Origin: Marisediminicola antarctica
GTDB taxonomy: Bacteria > Actinomycetota > Actinomycetes > Actinomycetales > Microbacteriaceae
Direction: 5' to 3'
Assembly: GCF_009930795.1 (NCBI RefSeq)
Contig: NZ_CP017146.1
Location: 186,001-250,000 of the forward strand
Length of the DNA stretch: 64,000 nt
The notes below the pieces were generated by a model. The model was not told where the DNA came from, did not search any database, and was given only the letters and a program-made list of their open reading frames with translations. Below are positions 17,487 to 25,311 of the stretch, piece after piece (positions within the stretch are counted from its first letter, which is position 1; each line of letters opens with the position of its first letter). A program made the translations under genes and the position numbers.

Positions 17487-18449
17487 ATGAGCGCATCTGG
17501 CGGAAACAAGGCAATCGTCGCGGCACTGTTTGCCAACCTCGGCATTGCGATCACCAAGTTCGTCGCCTGGTTCTTCTCCGGGTCGAGCGCGATGCTCGCC
17601 GAGGGCGTGCACTCCCTCGCCGACACGAGCAACCAGGTACTGCTCCTCCGCGGCGGGGTCAGGGCCAAGCGCGCCGCTACCCCGGAGCATCCGTTCGGCT
17701 ACGGACGCGAACGCTACGTCTACGCGTTCGTCGTGTCGATCATCCTGTTCAGCGTCGGCGGAATGTTCTCGATCTACGAGGGCATCGACAAGCTCACCAA
17801 CCCGCATCCCCTCGAGAACGCGTGGCTGCCGATCCTCGTGCTCGTCATCGCGATCGTGCTCGAGTCGTTCTCGCTGCGCACCGCCGTGCGCGAGTCGAAC
17901 CTTGTGCGCGGCAAACAGAGCTGGGTCGAATTCGTGCGCCGCTCGAAGGCACCGGAGCTTCCCGTTGTGCTGCTCGAGGATCTCGCAGCCCTGCTCGGCC
18001 TCTCCTTCGCTCTGGCCGGCGTCGGGCTGACGATCATCAGCGGCGATAGCGTCTTCGATGCGATCGGCACCCTCGCGATCGGCGCCCTGCTCATTGTGGT
18101 CGCGATCATCCTCGGTATCGAGACGAAGAGCCTCCTGCTGGGCGAGGGGGCGAGCGCCGCGGATGCGGTGAGGATCCGCGACGCCATCAACGCCGACCCC
18201 GAGGTCGACGCGCTCATCCACATGAAGACCCTCTACCTCGGGCCGGATGAGCTGCTCGTCGCCGCAAAGATCGCACTCACGGGCCAGTCGAGGCTCACCG
18301 ACATCGCCGGGTCGATCAACGCGATCGAGGCCCGGATCCGCGAGGCGGTTCCGGTCGCCCGCGTGATCTATCTCGAACCCGACATCTACGTCGACCACAC
18401 CACCGAAAACCCACCAACCGACGCAATCGTCATTAAGGCGGCCGACTAA
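17487..18449 (+). CDS. cation diffusion facilitator (CDF) family transporter
   Basis: A 320-residue membrane exporter of divalent cations in exchange for protons. The N-terminal half has about six helices, including MLAEGVHSLADTSNQVLLL, where the HSLAD segment supplies part of the transport-site His/Asp set. The C-terminal cytoplasmic domain (VDALIHMKTLYLGPDELLV) is the usual regulatory fold. Metal specificity (Zn, Fe or Mn) cannot be decided. Leaderless start; its TAA stop overlaps the next gene's ATG by one base. Confidence 0.9.
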   Translation: MSASGGNKAIVAALFANLGIAITKFVAWFFSGSSAMLAEGVHSLADTSNQVLLLRGGVRAKRAATPEHPFGYGRERYVYAFVVSIILFSVGGMFSIYEGIDKLTNPHPLENAWLPILVLVIAIVLESFSLRTAVRESNLVRGKQSWVEFVRRSKAPELPVVLLEDLAALLGLSFALAGVGLTIISGDSVFDAIGTLAIGALLIVVAIILGIETKSLLLGEGASAADAVRIRDAINADPEVDALIHMKTLYLGPDELLVAAKIALTGQSRLTDIAGSINAIEARIREAVPVARVIYLEPDIYVDHTTENPPTDAIVIKAAD

Positions 18450-19159
18450 TGGGCACCATTGCAGCTGGCAGGTCCGCCGTCGTGATCCGGCACCTCGACA
18501 TCGCCCACCTGGGCAGCTTCGACGACCTGCTGCGCGAACGCGGCTACGAGATCACCACGATCGACGCGTGCGACCTCAGCCCCGACAGCGTCGAGATGAT
18601 CGATGCCGACCTCGTGGTGGTGCTGGGCGGCGACATGGGCGCGTACCAGACCGACGAGTACGGCTATCTCGTCGACGAGCTCGACCTGCTGGCGAGGCGC
18701 CTCGAGAACGAGAAGCCCACCCTGGGGCTCTGCCTCGGAGCCCAGCTGATCGCGCACGCGCTCGGCGGTCGCGCGAGCAAGGGCAAGTCGGTCGTCATCG
18801 GCTTCCGCGACGTGAACCTCACCGAGGCCGGGCGCGACTCCCCGCTCCGGCACTTCGCGGGAGTGCCCGTCATGCAGTGGCACGGCGACAGCTTCCGGCT
18901 CCCCGCCGGCGCCACCAGGCTGGCCAGCTCGGCCGACTACAGCAACGAGGCCTTCCGCCTCGGCGACTACGCCCTCGCCGTGCAGTTCCACCCCGAGCTC
19001 ACCGGCACGATGTACGAGGAGTGGATCGCGCAGGGAACGGCCGAGCTCGCGAGACACGGCATCGACGCTGCGGAGCTGCTCGAGCAGCGCGATCGCTACG
19101 CCGAGCAGATGGAGCAGGCGGCACGCGCGATGCTCGGGGAGTGGCTCGACACCCTGTAG
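18449..19159 (+). CDS. class I glutamine amidotransferase domain protein
   Basis: A 236-residue stand-alone GATase1 of the GMP-synthase-like type. The nucleophile elbow is LGLCLGAQL (Cys near residue 95) and the catalytic His-Glu pair is in VQFHPEL. There is no synthase partner domain. Such proteins are often annotated as glutamine amidotransferases of unknown substrate. Cotranscribed with the CDF gene (TAATG overlap). Confidence 0.87.
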   Translation: MGTIAAGRSAVVIRHLDIAHLGSFDDLLRERGYEITTIDACDLSPDSVEMIDADLVVVLGGDMGAYQTDEYGYLVDELDLLARRLENEKPTLGLCLGAQLIAHALGGRASKGKSVVIGFRDVNLTEAGRDSPLRHFAGVPVMQWHGDSFRLPAGATRLASSADYSNEAFRLGDYALAVQFHPELTGTMYEEWIAQGTAELARHGIDAAELLEQRDRYAEQMEQAARAMLGEWLDTL

Positions 19160-19171
19160 CGGGCGCGCCAG

Positions 19172-19624
19172 TCAGCGGCGCGACTGGAAGAAGTCGAGCA
19201 GCAGGGCGCCGCACTCCTCGGCGAGTACGCCCGCGACGACCTCGACCCGATGGTTGAGGCGTCGGTCGCGCAGCACGTCGTAAACGCTGCCGACTGCCCC
19301 AGCCTTATCGTCCCAGGCACCGAAGACGACGCGGGGGATGCGCGCGGAGAGGATCGCCCCGGCGCACATGACGCACGGTTCGAGCGTGACGACGAGGGTC
19401 GCTCCGGTGAGGTGCCAGTCGCCCGTCGCGCGCGCCGCCTCGCGGATCGCGACGATCTCGGCGTGCGCGGTGGGGTCCTGGTGGAGTTCTCGCTCGTTGC
19501 GACCGCGGCCGAGCACGGTGCCGTCCGCGGCGATGACAATCGCGGCGACGGGCACGTCACCCGTGCCGAGCGCGAGGCGAGCGTCGGCGATGGCCTCGCG
19601 CATCCAGCTGTCGTATCCGTTCAT
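19172..19624 (-). CDS. tadA: tRNA adenosine(34) deaminase
   Basis: About 150 residues. The zinc and proton-shuttle motif is TAHAEIVAI, and PCVMCAGA (PCxxC) supplies the other zinc ligands. It converts A34 to inosine in tRNA-Arg(ACG); a tRNA-Arg with that anticodon lies at 28189-28261, so the substrate is encoded in the same window. The ATG at 19624 is preceded by a GGAGGGG SD with good spacing. Confidence 0.93.
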   Translation of the reverse strand: MNGYDSWMREAIADARLALGTGDVPVAAIVIAADGTVLGRGRNERELHQDPTAHAEIVAIREAARATGDWHLTGATLVVTLEPCVMCAGAILSARIPRVVFGAWDDKAGAVGSVYDVLRDRRLNHRVEVVAGVLAEECGALLLDFFQSRR

Positions 19625-19651
19625 CCCGCGCCCCTCCGATAGATTGAGCCT

Positions 19652-20284
19652 ATGCGAGTACATGTTGCCGACCATCCGCTCATCACCCACAAATTGACGG
19701 TACTCCGCGACAAGACGACGTCGTCGCCGACGTTCCGCGCGCTCACCGAGGAACTCGTGACGCTGCTCGCCTACGAGGCCACCCGCAATGTGCGCGTCCA
19801 GACGGTGACCGTGCAGACCCCGGTGGCCGAGACGCAGGGCGTCACGATCGCCCTGCCGCGCCCGCTCGTCGTGCCGATCATCCGCGCCGGACTCGGGATG
19901 CTCGAGGGCATGGTCAAGCTCGTCCCAACGGCCGAGGTCGGCTTTCTCGGAATGGTGCGCAACGAGGAGACGCTGCAGCCGGACATCTATGCCGAGCGCC
20001 TGCCCGACGACCTCTCCAACCGCCAGTGCTTCGTGCTCGACCCGATGCTGGCGACGGGCGGGTCGCTCATCGCCGCAATCGAGTATCTGTTCGCGAGGGG
20101 CGCCGTCGACGTCACCGCCGTGTGCCTGCTCGGCGCGCCGGAGGGCCTCGCCGCCGTGGAGAAGGCCACCGAGGGTCGCGAGGTCACGATCGTGCTCGGC
20201 TCCCTCGACGAACGCCTCAACGAGAAGGGGTACATCGTGCCCGGCCTCGGCGATGCGGGCGACCGGCTCTATGGAACCGTCTAG
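19652..20284 (+). CDS. upp: uracil phosphoribosyltransferase
   Basis: A 210-residue pyrimidine salvage enzyme converting uracil and PRPP to UMP. The PRPP-binding segment [14 protein letters not shown] lies near residue 130-143, and the uracil-binding C-terminus contains [15 protein letters not shown]. Length is typical. TAGATT (19640-19645) ends 6 nt before the ATG and there is no SD, so the mRNA is probably leaderless. The gene is divergent from tadA. Confidence 0.96.
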   Translation: MRVHVADHPLITHKLTVLRDKTTSSPTFRALTEELVTLLAYEATRNVRVQTVTVQTPVAETQGVTIALPRPLVVPIIRAGLGMLEGMVKLVPTAEVGFLGMVRNEETLQPDIYAERLPDDLSNRQCFVLDPMLATGGSLIAAIEYLFARGAVDVTAVCLLGAPEGLAAVEKATEGREVTIVLGSLDERLNEKGYIVPGLGDAGDRLYGTV

Positions 20285-20333
20285 CGGCAGGCGCTTCACC
20301 GGCGAGGACGTGAATCGCCGCAAGTTGGGAGCC

Positions 20334-20382
20334 GGGCGGTTCGAGTCGGGCGGTTCGAGCCGTGCGGTTCGAGTCGTGCGTG
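20334..20382. repeat. 15-bp tandem repeat downstream of upp
   Basis: Three near-copies of a GGGCGGTTCGAGYC unit with a 15-bp period lie between upp and the left end of the IS. The unit resembles the TTCGAGCCG repeat found inside the monooxygenase gene at 56155-56223. No gene is visible in this 130-bp gap. Confidence 0.6.
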
Positions 20383-20417
20383 GTCGCCAGCCACGATCTC
20401 ACCGATGCCGCAACCCT

Positions 20418-21791
20418 GTTGCCTCATGTCAATACCTCCGGGAAGGTTGATTCATTGCCTCACCTGAAAACCTCCGTGGATCTCAGCCGCTGAATGTCTG
20501 ATTAACGGGCGGTTTCACGGCTGCGGGTTTCTTCGCCAGGGCGAGGGTTTCGAGCTGTCCGGTGAGCGCGAGGATCTTCCGGGACTGGGCTGCGGGGTGG
20601 ACTCGTTTGAACTCGGCGTTCATTCTGATGATCGGCATCTTCCGCATGTCTTCGCGGGCGATGGCGCGCTGGTGCGGGGTGGTCGCGACGTCGTACCGTT
20701 TGGTCACTTTCGCGCCGTTGCGTTGCTTGAACACGAGCTTCTGTTGCGGCAGGAGGTAGTTCGTGAACACCCGGTCGAGTTCCCAGATCTCGTTCAGCAG
20801 GGTCAGCTCTGCCGGGGTGTCGTAGCGGTGGTAGCCGACGAGTTCGCGCACGTGGGTCCAGTTCTTCTGCTCGACGTGGGCGCCGTCGTTGCTGTGACTC
20901 GCCCGCGACCTGGTGAAGGTGATCTTGTTCGCCACGCAGTAGTCGAACAAGTGATGGTTGATGAACTCGGACCCGTTGTCCGAATCGATGCCGATGATCG
21001 GGAAGGGGAACACCCGGCGCACGTGCATGAGCGCCTCGAACACCCACTTCTCGGCCTTGTTGCGCACCGACCGGTTCACCGTCCACCCGGTCGCGATGTC
21101 AGTGACCGTCAGGGTGAAACAGAACTCGCCCGACGCGTTCCCGCCCTCGTGGCCGACCAGATCGATCTCCACGAACCCGGGGACCGCGTCGTCCCAATCG
21201 GCCCAGGTTCGGATCGGGATCTGCGACTTCAGCAGCGTCCCGGGCTTGGTATGCGACCGACCGCGCGAGAGCAGCTTCGCCCGCTCCGGCGCCAGCCGAC
21301 GATCGATCGTCGCCGCGCTCATCCGCACCAGCAAGGCCGCCTCGGCGTCGGTGAGGTCGAGCTCGTTGTCGCGGCGCAGCAACGGCACCAGCACGCCCAA
21401 CATCGGCGCGAGGCGCTTGCCCGCCGGCGCCCGCAGCACCGCCCAGCACTTCACCAGAGCCCTCGTCACCGCCGGGCCGTAGGTCGGCGCCCGTCCCGCC
21501 CTGGGCTTGACTGCCTTGAGCGTCACCGCCGCCCGCAACGCGGCCCGGGCGTAGTCGCGATGCCACCCGGTCAGCTCCACCAGCTCGGTCAGTATCCGGG
21601 ACTTACCGGCCCGATCGGCGCTCCGGTACGCGAGCGCCTTCTTCATCGTCACAGCCTGCCGCTGCGTCATCGTCAGCTCCATAGAAACGGGCGTAACCCA
21701 CATCCATCACTCAACCCTTCAACCACGCCGAAGCGGAGGTTTTCCAATGAGGCAACGAATGGTGCTACGCGGAGGTTTCCTATGAGTCAAC
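20418..21791. mobile_element. insertion sequence with doubled terminal repeats
   Basis: About 1.37 kb containing one transposase. Each end carries two copies of a 22-23 bp motif of the form RTTGCCTCA-N4-6-AAACCTCCG. On the left they are at 20418-20440 and 20454-20476; on the right, in inverted orientation, at 21734-21756 and 21770-21791. The outer copies differ from each other at several positions while the inner copies are closer. No convincing target-site duplication is seen at the outer edges. It has landed between upp and the leader of the winged-helix gene. Confidence 0.8.
20483..21703 (-). CDS. DDE integrase-type transposase
   Basis: A 406-residue transposase with an N-terminal helix-turn-helix region (AGKSRILTELVELTGWHRDYARAAL) and an rve-type integrase core. 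The catalytic triad is visible as EIDLVGHEG (Asp), GIDSDNGSEF (Asp) and VEQKNW (Glu), followed by a basic C-terminal tail. It resembles the ISNCY/IS481-like integrases common in actinobacteria; the exact IS family is uncertain. The reading frame is intact, so the element may be active. An internal ATG at 21682 could be the true start. Confidence 0.85.
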   Translation of the reverse strand: MWVTPVSMELTMTQRQAVTMKKALAYRSADRAGKSRILTELVELTGWHRDYARAALRAAVTLKAVKPRAGRAPTYGPAVTRALVKCWAVLRAPAGKRLAPMLGVLVPLLRRDNELDLTDAEAALLVRMSAATIDRRLAPERAKLLSRGRSHTKPGTLLKSQIPIRTWADWDDAVPGFVEIDLVGHEGGNASGEFCFTLTVTDIATGWTVNRSVRNKAEKWVFEALMHVRRVFPFPIIGIDSDNGSEFINHHLFDYCVANKITFTRSRASHSNDGAHVEQKNWTHVRELVGYHRYDTPAELTLLNEIWELDRVFTNYLLPQQKLVFKQRNGAKVTKRYDVATTPHQRAIAREDMRKMPIIRMNAEFKRVHPAAQSRKILALTGQLETLALAKKPAAVKPPVNQTFSG

Positions 21792-22084
21792 GCGGCAACT
21801 TGACACGACACGGCCTCGTGCAAGACACTTGCACAATGACCATCAGCCTGCACGCCCTGACCTCCCTTGAGGCCCGTGGGACCGCTGGCATGATGTGTTG
21901 TCGAATGTGCGCCTAACGGCCAAATCCTTGCCGAGCCGCACCGTCGAATCCTCTCTCGACGAGTGAGCTCCCCGGGCTGCCTCCTTCATAACGGATGCGA
22001 CCCGCTCTGCACGACCCGCACGTCACCGAAGGATCACACCCTCATCATCAGAGGCCCTTCACACTCCTCAAGGATCCGTTACCG
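21792..22084. other. long leader of the winged-helix gene, gene-free apart from a micro-ORF
   Basis: A 293-bp gap. It contains a TTGACA (21800-21805) possible -35, the cysteine-rich micro-ORF at 21890-21916, and just after that a short hairpin, CGTCGA-N8-TCGACG (about 21940-21961). The rest up to the ATG at 22085 has AAGGAT as the only SD-like sequence. This is the layout of a regulated leader; the IS sits just upstream and may have removed part of the promoter. Confidence 0.5.
21890..21916 (+). CDS. cysteine-rich leader micro-ORF
   Basis: An eight-codon ORF reading M-M-C-C-R-M-C-A then TAA. Three of eight codons are cysteine. Short cysteine-rich leader peptides upstream of sulfur-related genes are known in mycobacteria and act by ribosome pausing when cysteine is short. 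A hairpin follows immediately. No strong SD precedes the ATG codons. Translation is an inference from composition and position. Confidence 0.4.
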   Translation: MMCCRMCA

Positions 22085-22783
22085 ATGTCACTCGCACCCG
22101 CAAACCTGACCCGCTCCTATTCCACCCAGGCCGTCGAGGCGACCGAACCGGTGCCCCAGCGCCACCTCCGCGCCGTGCCGGCGGGCACCGAGCCCCGCGG
22201 CTTCGTGCTCTACGTCGGGATCGACGACGCGAAAGCCGCCGCGGCCGGCACCGACCTCGGCGCCATCGTCGAGCAGCTCAAGAAACTCACGGCTCAGCTC
22301 GTTCCCACCGCTGAGACCTACGCGGCCGTGGCTCTCGCTCCGGCCGGCGCTGGCGGGCGCGACGTCGACGTCGTACGGCTCGCGCTGCAGGACCCGTCGG
22401 CGCTCGCCAAGCACCGCCAGGCCCCCGAGCCCGAGCCGGAGAAGCGTGCGGGCGTCGTCATCGACCTGTCGCGCAAACGCCTCGTGCTCGACGAGGAGAC
22501 CGCCGGGGTGACCTACAAGGAGTTCGAGCTGCTGCAGTACCTCGTGCTGCGTGAGGGGCGCACGATCGAGCGCGCGGAGCTCATCTCCGCGCTCTGGTCG
22601 GACAGCGACGACGAAGACGCCCCCAACGAGCGCACCATCGATGTGCACGTGCGCCGTCTGCGCTCCAAGCTCGGCGCCTACGAGGACGTCGTGCGAACGG
22701 TTCGCGGCGTCGGCTACCGCTTCGACCGGCACGCCGATGTCTCGGTCCGTTACGCCTCCACCCCGAGCCCCGACTTCTTCTAG
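22085..22783 (+). CDS. winged-helix (Trans_reg_C) regulator without receiver domain
   Basis: A 232-residue protein whose C-terminal 95 residues are an OmpR/PhoB-type winged helix: TYKEFELLQYLVLREGRTIERAEL, then DVHVRRLRSKLG and VRTVRGVGYRF. The N-terminal part (FVLYVGIDDAKAAAAG) lacks the phospho-acceptor Asp arrangement of a response regulator receiver. It is therefore probably an orphan DNA-binding regulator with another input. A long leader with a Cys-rich micro-ORF precedes it, suggesting a link to sulfur status, which is inference. Confidence 0.8.
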   Translation: MSLAPANLTRSYSTQAVEATEPVPQRHLRAVPAGTEPRGFVLYVGIDDAKAAAAGTDLGAIVEQLKKLTAQLVPTAETYAAVALAPAGAGGRDVDVVRLALQDPSALAKHRQAPEPEPEKRAGVVIDLSRKRLVLDEETAGVTYKEFELLQYLVLREGRTIERAELISALWSDSDDEDAPNERTIDVHVRRLRSKLGAYEDVVRTVRGVGYRFDRHADVSVRYASTPSPDFF

Positions 22784-22814
22784 GCCTCCGGCGCTGCCCG
22801 CCGGACCGATCTCC

Positions 22815-22832
22815 GTTCACAAAACGTTCACC
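22815..22832 (+). promoter_or_regulatory. PHO-box-like direct repeat
   Basis: GTTCAC (22815-22820) and GTTCACC (22826-22832) are direct repeats with an 11-bp period, the spacing and sequence of actinobacterial PhoP binding sites. They lie 63 bp upstream of the ATG at 22895, and a TAGACA hexamer follows. PhoP control of the downstream phosphatase-like gene is likely, but unverified. Confidence 0.65.
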
Positions 22833-22894
22833 TCTCAGCCACGGGCGGTAGTTAGACAGGAATCCCCCTGCTCACCACCCGTATCGGAGACACC

Positions 22895-24583
22895 ATGCCC
22901 AGAATCGGCGCCGCACCCCTCGCCGCTGTCCTCGCCCTGGCAATGCTGGGGCTGTCTGCCCCGGCCGCGAGCGCCGCGCCTGCCAGTGGGCCCATTGTGC
23001 TCTCGTCGGACGACGCCGCGCTGACCCTCTCGCCGATCGGCAGCTACGAGACCGGCGTCTTCGATGAGTCCTCGGCCGAGATTGTCGCGTATTTCGGCGA
23101 CCGGCTCTTCGTCGTCAACGCCCTCGCTGGAACGGTCGACGTGCTCGACGTCTCCGACCCCGCGGAGCCCGTCAAGCTGTTCAGCCTTGCGAACGATGGG
23201 GTCGCGGGCTCCGTCGCCGTGCGCGCCGACGGACTGGGAGCCATCGCCCTCGAGGCGCCCACGAAGACCGACAACGGAACTCTCGCCTTCTTCGATGCGG
23301 CAGCGGGCGAGGCGGATGCCGCTCTCGGCGCGGTCACGGTCGGTGCGCTCCCCGACATGGTCACCTTCTCCCCCGACGGACGCTTCGCCGTCGTCGCCAA
23401 CGAGGGCGAACCGAACGACGACTACACGATCGATCCGGAGGGCTCCGTCAGCATCGTCACGCTGCCGCAGACCCGCACGGCACCCGCCCAGTCGGCCGTT
23501 CGCACCGCCGGCTTCACCGAGTTCGAGCAGGGCGGCAGCCGTGTTCTCGACGAGCGCGTGCGCGTGTTCGCGGGCATCGCCGGCGACACCAATCCGGTCT
23601 CCCGGTCACTGGAGCCCGAATACGTCGCGGTGATCAAGTCGACCGCCTACGTCGTGCTGCAGGAGGCGAATGCCGTCGCCGAGGTGAGCCTGCCCGACGC
23701 CGAGGTCACCGACATCCGCTCGTTCGGGTTCAAAGACCACGGTGTCGCCGGGGCCGGCCTCGACCCGTCCGACCGGGACCCGCGCGGCGCCCCGGAGGCC
23801 GACATCCGCTTTTTCCCCGGCCTGTTCGGCATGTACATGCCCGACGGGATCACCGCCTACAAGACGGGCGGACGCGATTACCTGGTCACGGCCAACGAGG
23901 GCGACGCCCGCGAGTGGGGCGACTACGAGGAGGGCGCGCGGGTCAGGGACCTCGACGTGTGCGAGTCGAGCCCCCTCGCCGCCTTCACCGGAGACGCCAA
24001 CCTCGGCCGCCTCAACGTGACAACCGAGAACGGCTTCAACGCGGCGCTCGGCTGCTACGACGAGCTCTACGCCTTCGGCGCACGGTCGTTCTCGATCTGG
24101 ACGCCGGACGGCGACCGGGTTTTCGACTCCGGCGACGCGCTCGAAGAGATCACCGCCGCCGCCCAGCCGGCCTTCTTCAACTCCAACCACTCCGAGTCGA
24201 ACCTCGAGGGCCGCAGCGATGACAAGGGGCCAGAACCGGAGGGCATCGCGATCGGCAAGGTCCGCGGGCACACCTACGCGTTCATCGGCCTCGAGCGGGT
24301 GGGCGGAGTCGTCGTCTACGACATCACCGCCCCCGCAGAGAGCCGCTTCGTTACCTACATCAACAACCGCGACTTCTCCGTCTCTGTCGAGGACGCCGAC
24401 GACCAGAGCGCCGCACTGGCTGCGGCCGGCGACCTCGGACCCGAGGGGCTGGCGTTCATCACAGCCGAGGAATCTCCGACCGGTCGGCCGATGCTCGCCG
24501 TCGGCAACGAGGTCTCGGGCACAACGACGCTGTTCTCGATCGAGGCCGTTTCCGCGGGCCAGCAAAAGAAATCCAAAAAATAA
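22895..24583 (+). CDS. secreted choice-of-anchor I family protein (alkaline-phosphatase-like)
   Basis: A 562-residue exported protein. A signal peptide (about 28 residues, ending ASAAPAS) is followed by a beta-propeller-like domain with repeated blade motifs such as FVVNALAGTVDVLDVSDP, FSPDGRFAVVANEGEP and DYLVTANEGDAREWGDY. These are the signatures of the choice-of-anchor I / alkaline phosphatase-like family. No LPXTG anchor is visible; the C-terminus is a short Lys-rich tail. The PHO-box-like repeat upstream suggests induction when phosphate is low. Confidence 0.82.
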   Translation: MPRIGAAPLAAVLALAMLGLSAPAASAAPASGPIVLSSDDAALTLSPIGSYETGVFDESSAEIVAYFGDRLFVVNALAGTVDVLDVSDPAEPVKLFSLANDGVAGSVAVRADGLGAIALEAPTKTDNGTLAFFDAAAGEADAALGAVTVGALPDMVTFSPDGRFAVVANEGEPNDDYTIDPEGSVSIVTLPQTRTAPAQSAVRTAGFTEFEQGGSRVLDERVRVFAGIAGDTNPVSRSLEPEYVAVIKSTAYVVLQEANAVAEVSLPDAEVTDIRSFGFKDHGVAGAGLDPSDRDPRGAPEADIRFFPGLFGMYMPDGITAYKTGGRDYLVTANEGDAREWGDYEEGARVRDLDVCESSPLAAFTGDANLGRLNVTTENGFNAALGCYDELYAFGARSFSIWTPDGDRVFDSGDALEEITAAAQPAFFNSNHSESNLEGRSDDKGPEPEGIAIGKVRGHTYAFIGLERVGGVVVYDITAPAESRFVTYINNRDFSVSVEDADDQSAALAAAGDLGPEGLAFITAEESPTGRPMLAVGNEVSGTTTLFSIEAVSAGQQKKSKK

Positions 24584-24618
24584 CGTTTGGATAACTGGCG
24601 TTCGTTACCGAGCTGTTA

Positions 24619-24740
24619 TATATTCATAGAGCGGAAGTTGTTTGCTGTGGCAACTGAAGCGGAATGTGATTGCAGGACACTCTTGGTGCAAGGGAGAGGG
24701 TCGGTTTCTCGCCTCTGAGACCGACCCTCAATCCTGTTTA
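24619..24740 (+). ncRNA. candidate small RNA with its own promoter and terminator
   Basis: In the 259-bp gap before marR, an AT-rich block containing TATATT (24619-24624) stands out from the GC-rich background as a -10. Transcription from about 24631 would run through two small stems (AGTTG..CAACT and TTGCA..TGCAA) to a 10-bp perfect hairpin, GAGGGTCGGT / ACCGACCCTC (24696-24729), then AATCCTGTTTA. The predicted RNA is about 105-110 nt and has no ORF with an SD. I do not recognise a known RNA family. Confidence 0.45.
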
Positions 24741-24825
24741 ACGGCCCGTCAGCGGGCAATTCCCCGAAATCGGCATCATGCGACCCCCTCGTCGAGCCGC
24801 CGTTGATGTCCGTAGAGTGGGGTTC

Positions 24826-24846
24826 GTGAATACGAGTCGGCCATGA
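24826..24846 (+). CDS. leaderless micro-ORF coupled to marR
   Basis: TAGAGT (24813-24818) lies 7 nt before a GTG that opens a six-codon frame, M-N-T-S-R-P, ending in a TGA that overlaps the marR ATG (ATGA at 24843-24846). The geometry fits leaderless translation of the micro-ORF followed by coupled reinitiation at marR. The peptide is too short to have a recognisable function. Confidence 0.4.
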   Translation: MNTSRP

Positions 24847-25283
24847 GCGACAAGCGTGTCGCGGTATCCGCGTGGGAATCGCTGTTTCGCGCCCAGGTGT
24901 CGGTCATGCGGCACCTCAACGCAGAGTTTCCGACGAACGAGCTGTCACTCAACGAGTACGACGTGCTGTTCAACCTCTCGCAACACCCGGGATGGAAGCT
25001 GCGCATCAAGGAGCTCAACAAGTACCTTCTGCTGACCCAGCCGAGTGTGAGCCGACTGATCGACCGGCTCGCCGCCCGCGCCCTCGTGACCAAGTCGAGC
25101 GACCCCAGCGACGCGCGCGGGATCATTGTCGAGATGACGCAGGCCGGATTCGACCTATTCCGCCGGGTCGCGGTGACGCACATGAAGTCGATCGCCGACC
25201 GGGTCGGGGCGGCGCTCACCGACGAGGAGCTGCGCGAGCTGCAGGCCCTCACCGACAAGCTCAGGCGCATCGAGCAGCAGTAG
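24843..25283 (+). CDS. MarR family transcriptional regulator
   Basis: A 146-residue winged-helix regulator. The recognition region LTQPSVSRLIDRLAARALV and the wing SSDPSDARGIIVEMTQAG are typical of MarR; helices at both ends form the dimer interface. Ligand and targets are unknown. There is no obvious divergent partner; the convergent neighbour is the PfkB kinase gene. Translation is likely coupled to a micro-ORF that overlaps its ATG. Confidence 0.88.
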   Translation: MSDKRVAVSAWESLFRAQVSVMRHLNAEFPTNELSLNEYDVLFNLSQHPGWKLRIKELNKYLLLTQPSVSRLIDRLAARALVTKSSDPSDARGIIVEMTQAGFDLFRRVAVTHMKSIADRVGAALTDEELRELQALTDKLRRIEQQ

Positions 25284-25311
25284 TGAGCGCAGCGACTCTC
25301 CCTCAGCGCGC

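Noticed and set aside
16542-18398. A long minus-strand frame opposite the CDF transporter and overlapping proC.
   Set aside because: The composition is typical of antisense frames in GC-rich DNA, and the recognised genes proC and CDF explain both strands.
20400-21800. A target-site duplication at the IS ends.
   Set aside because: The bases just outside the outer repeats do not match; the exact termini need another copy for comparison.
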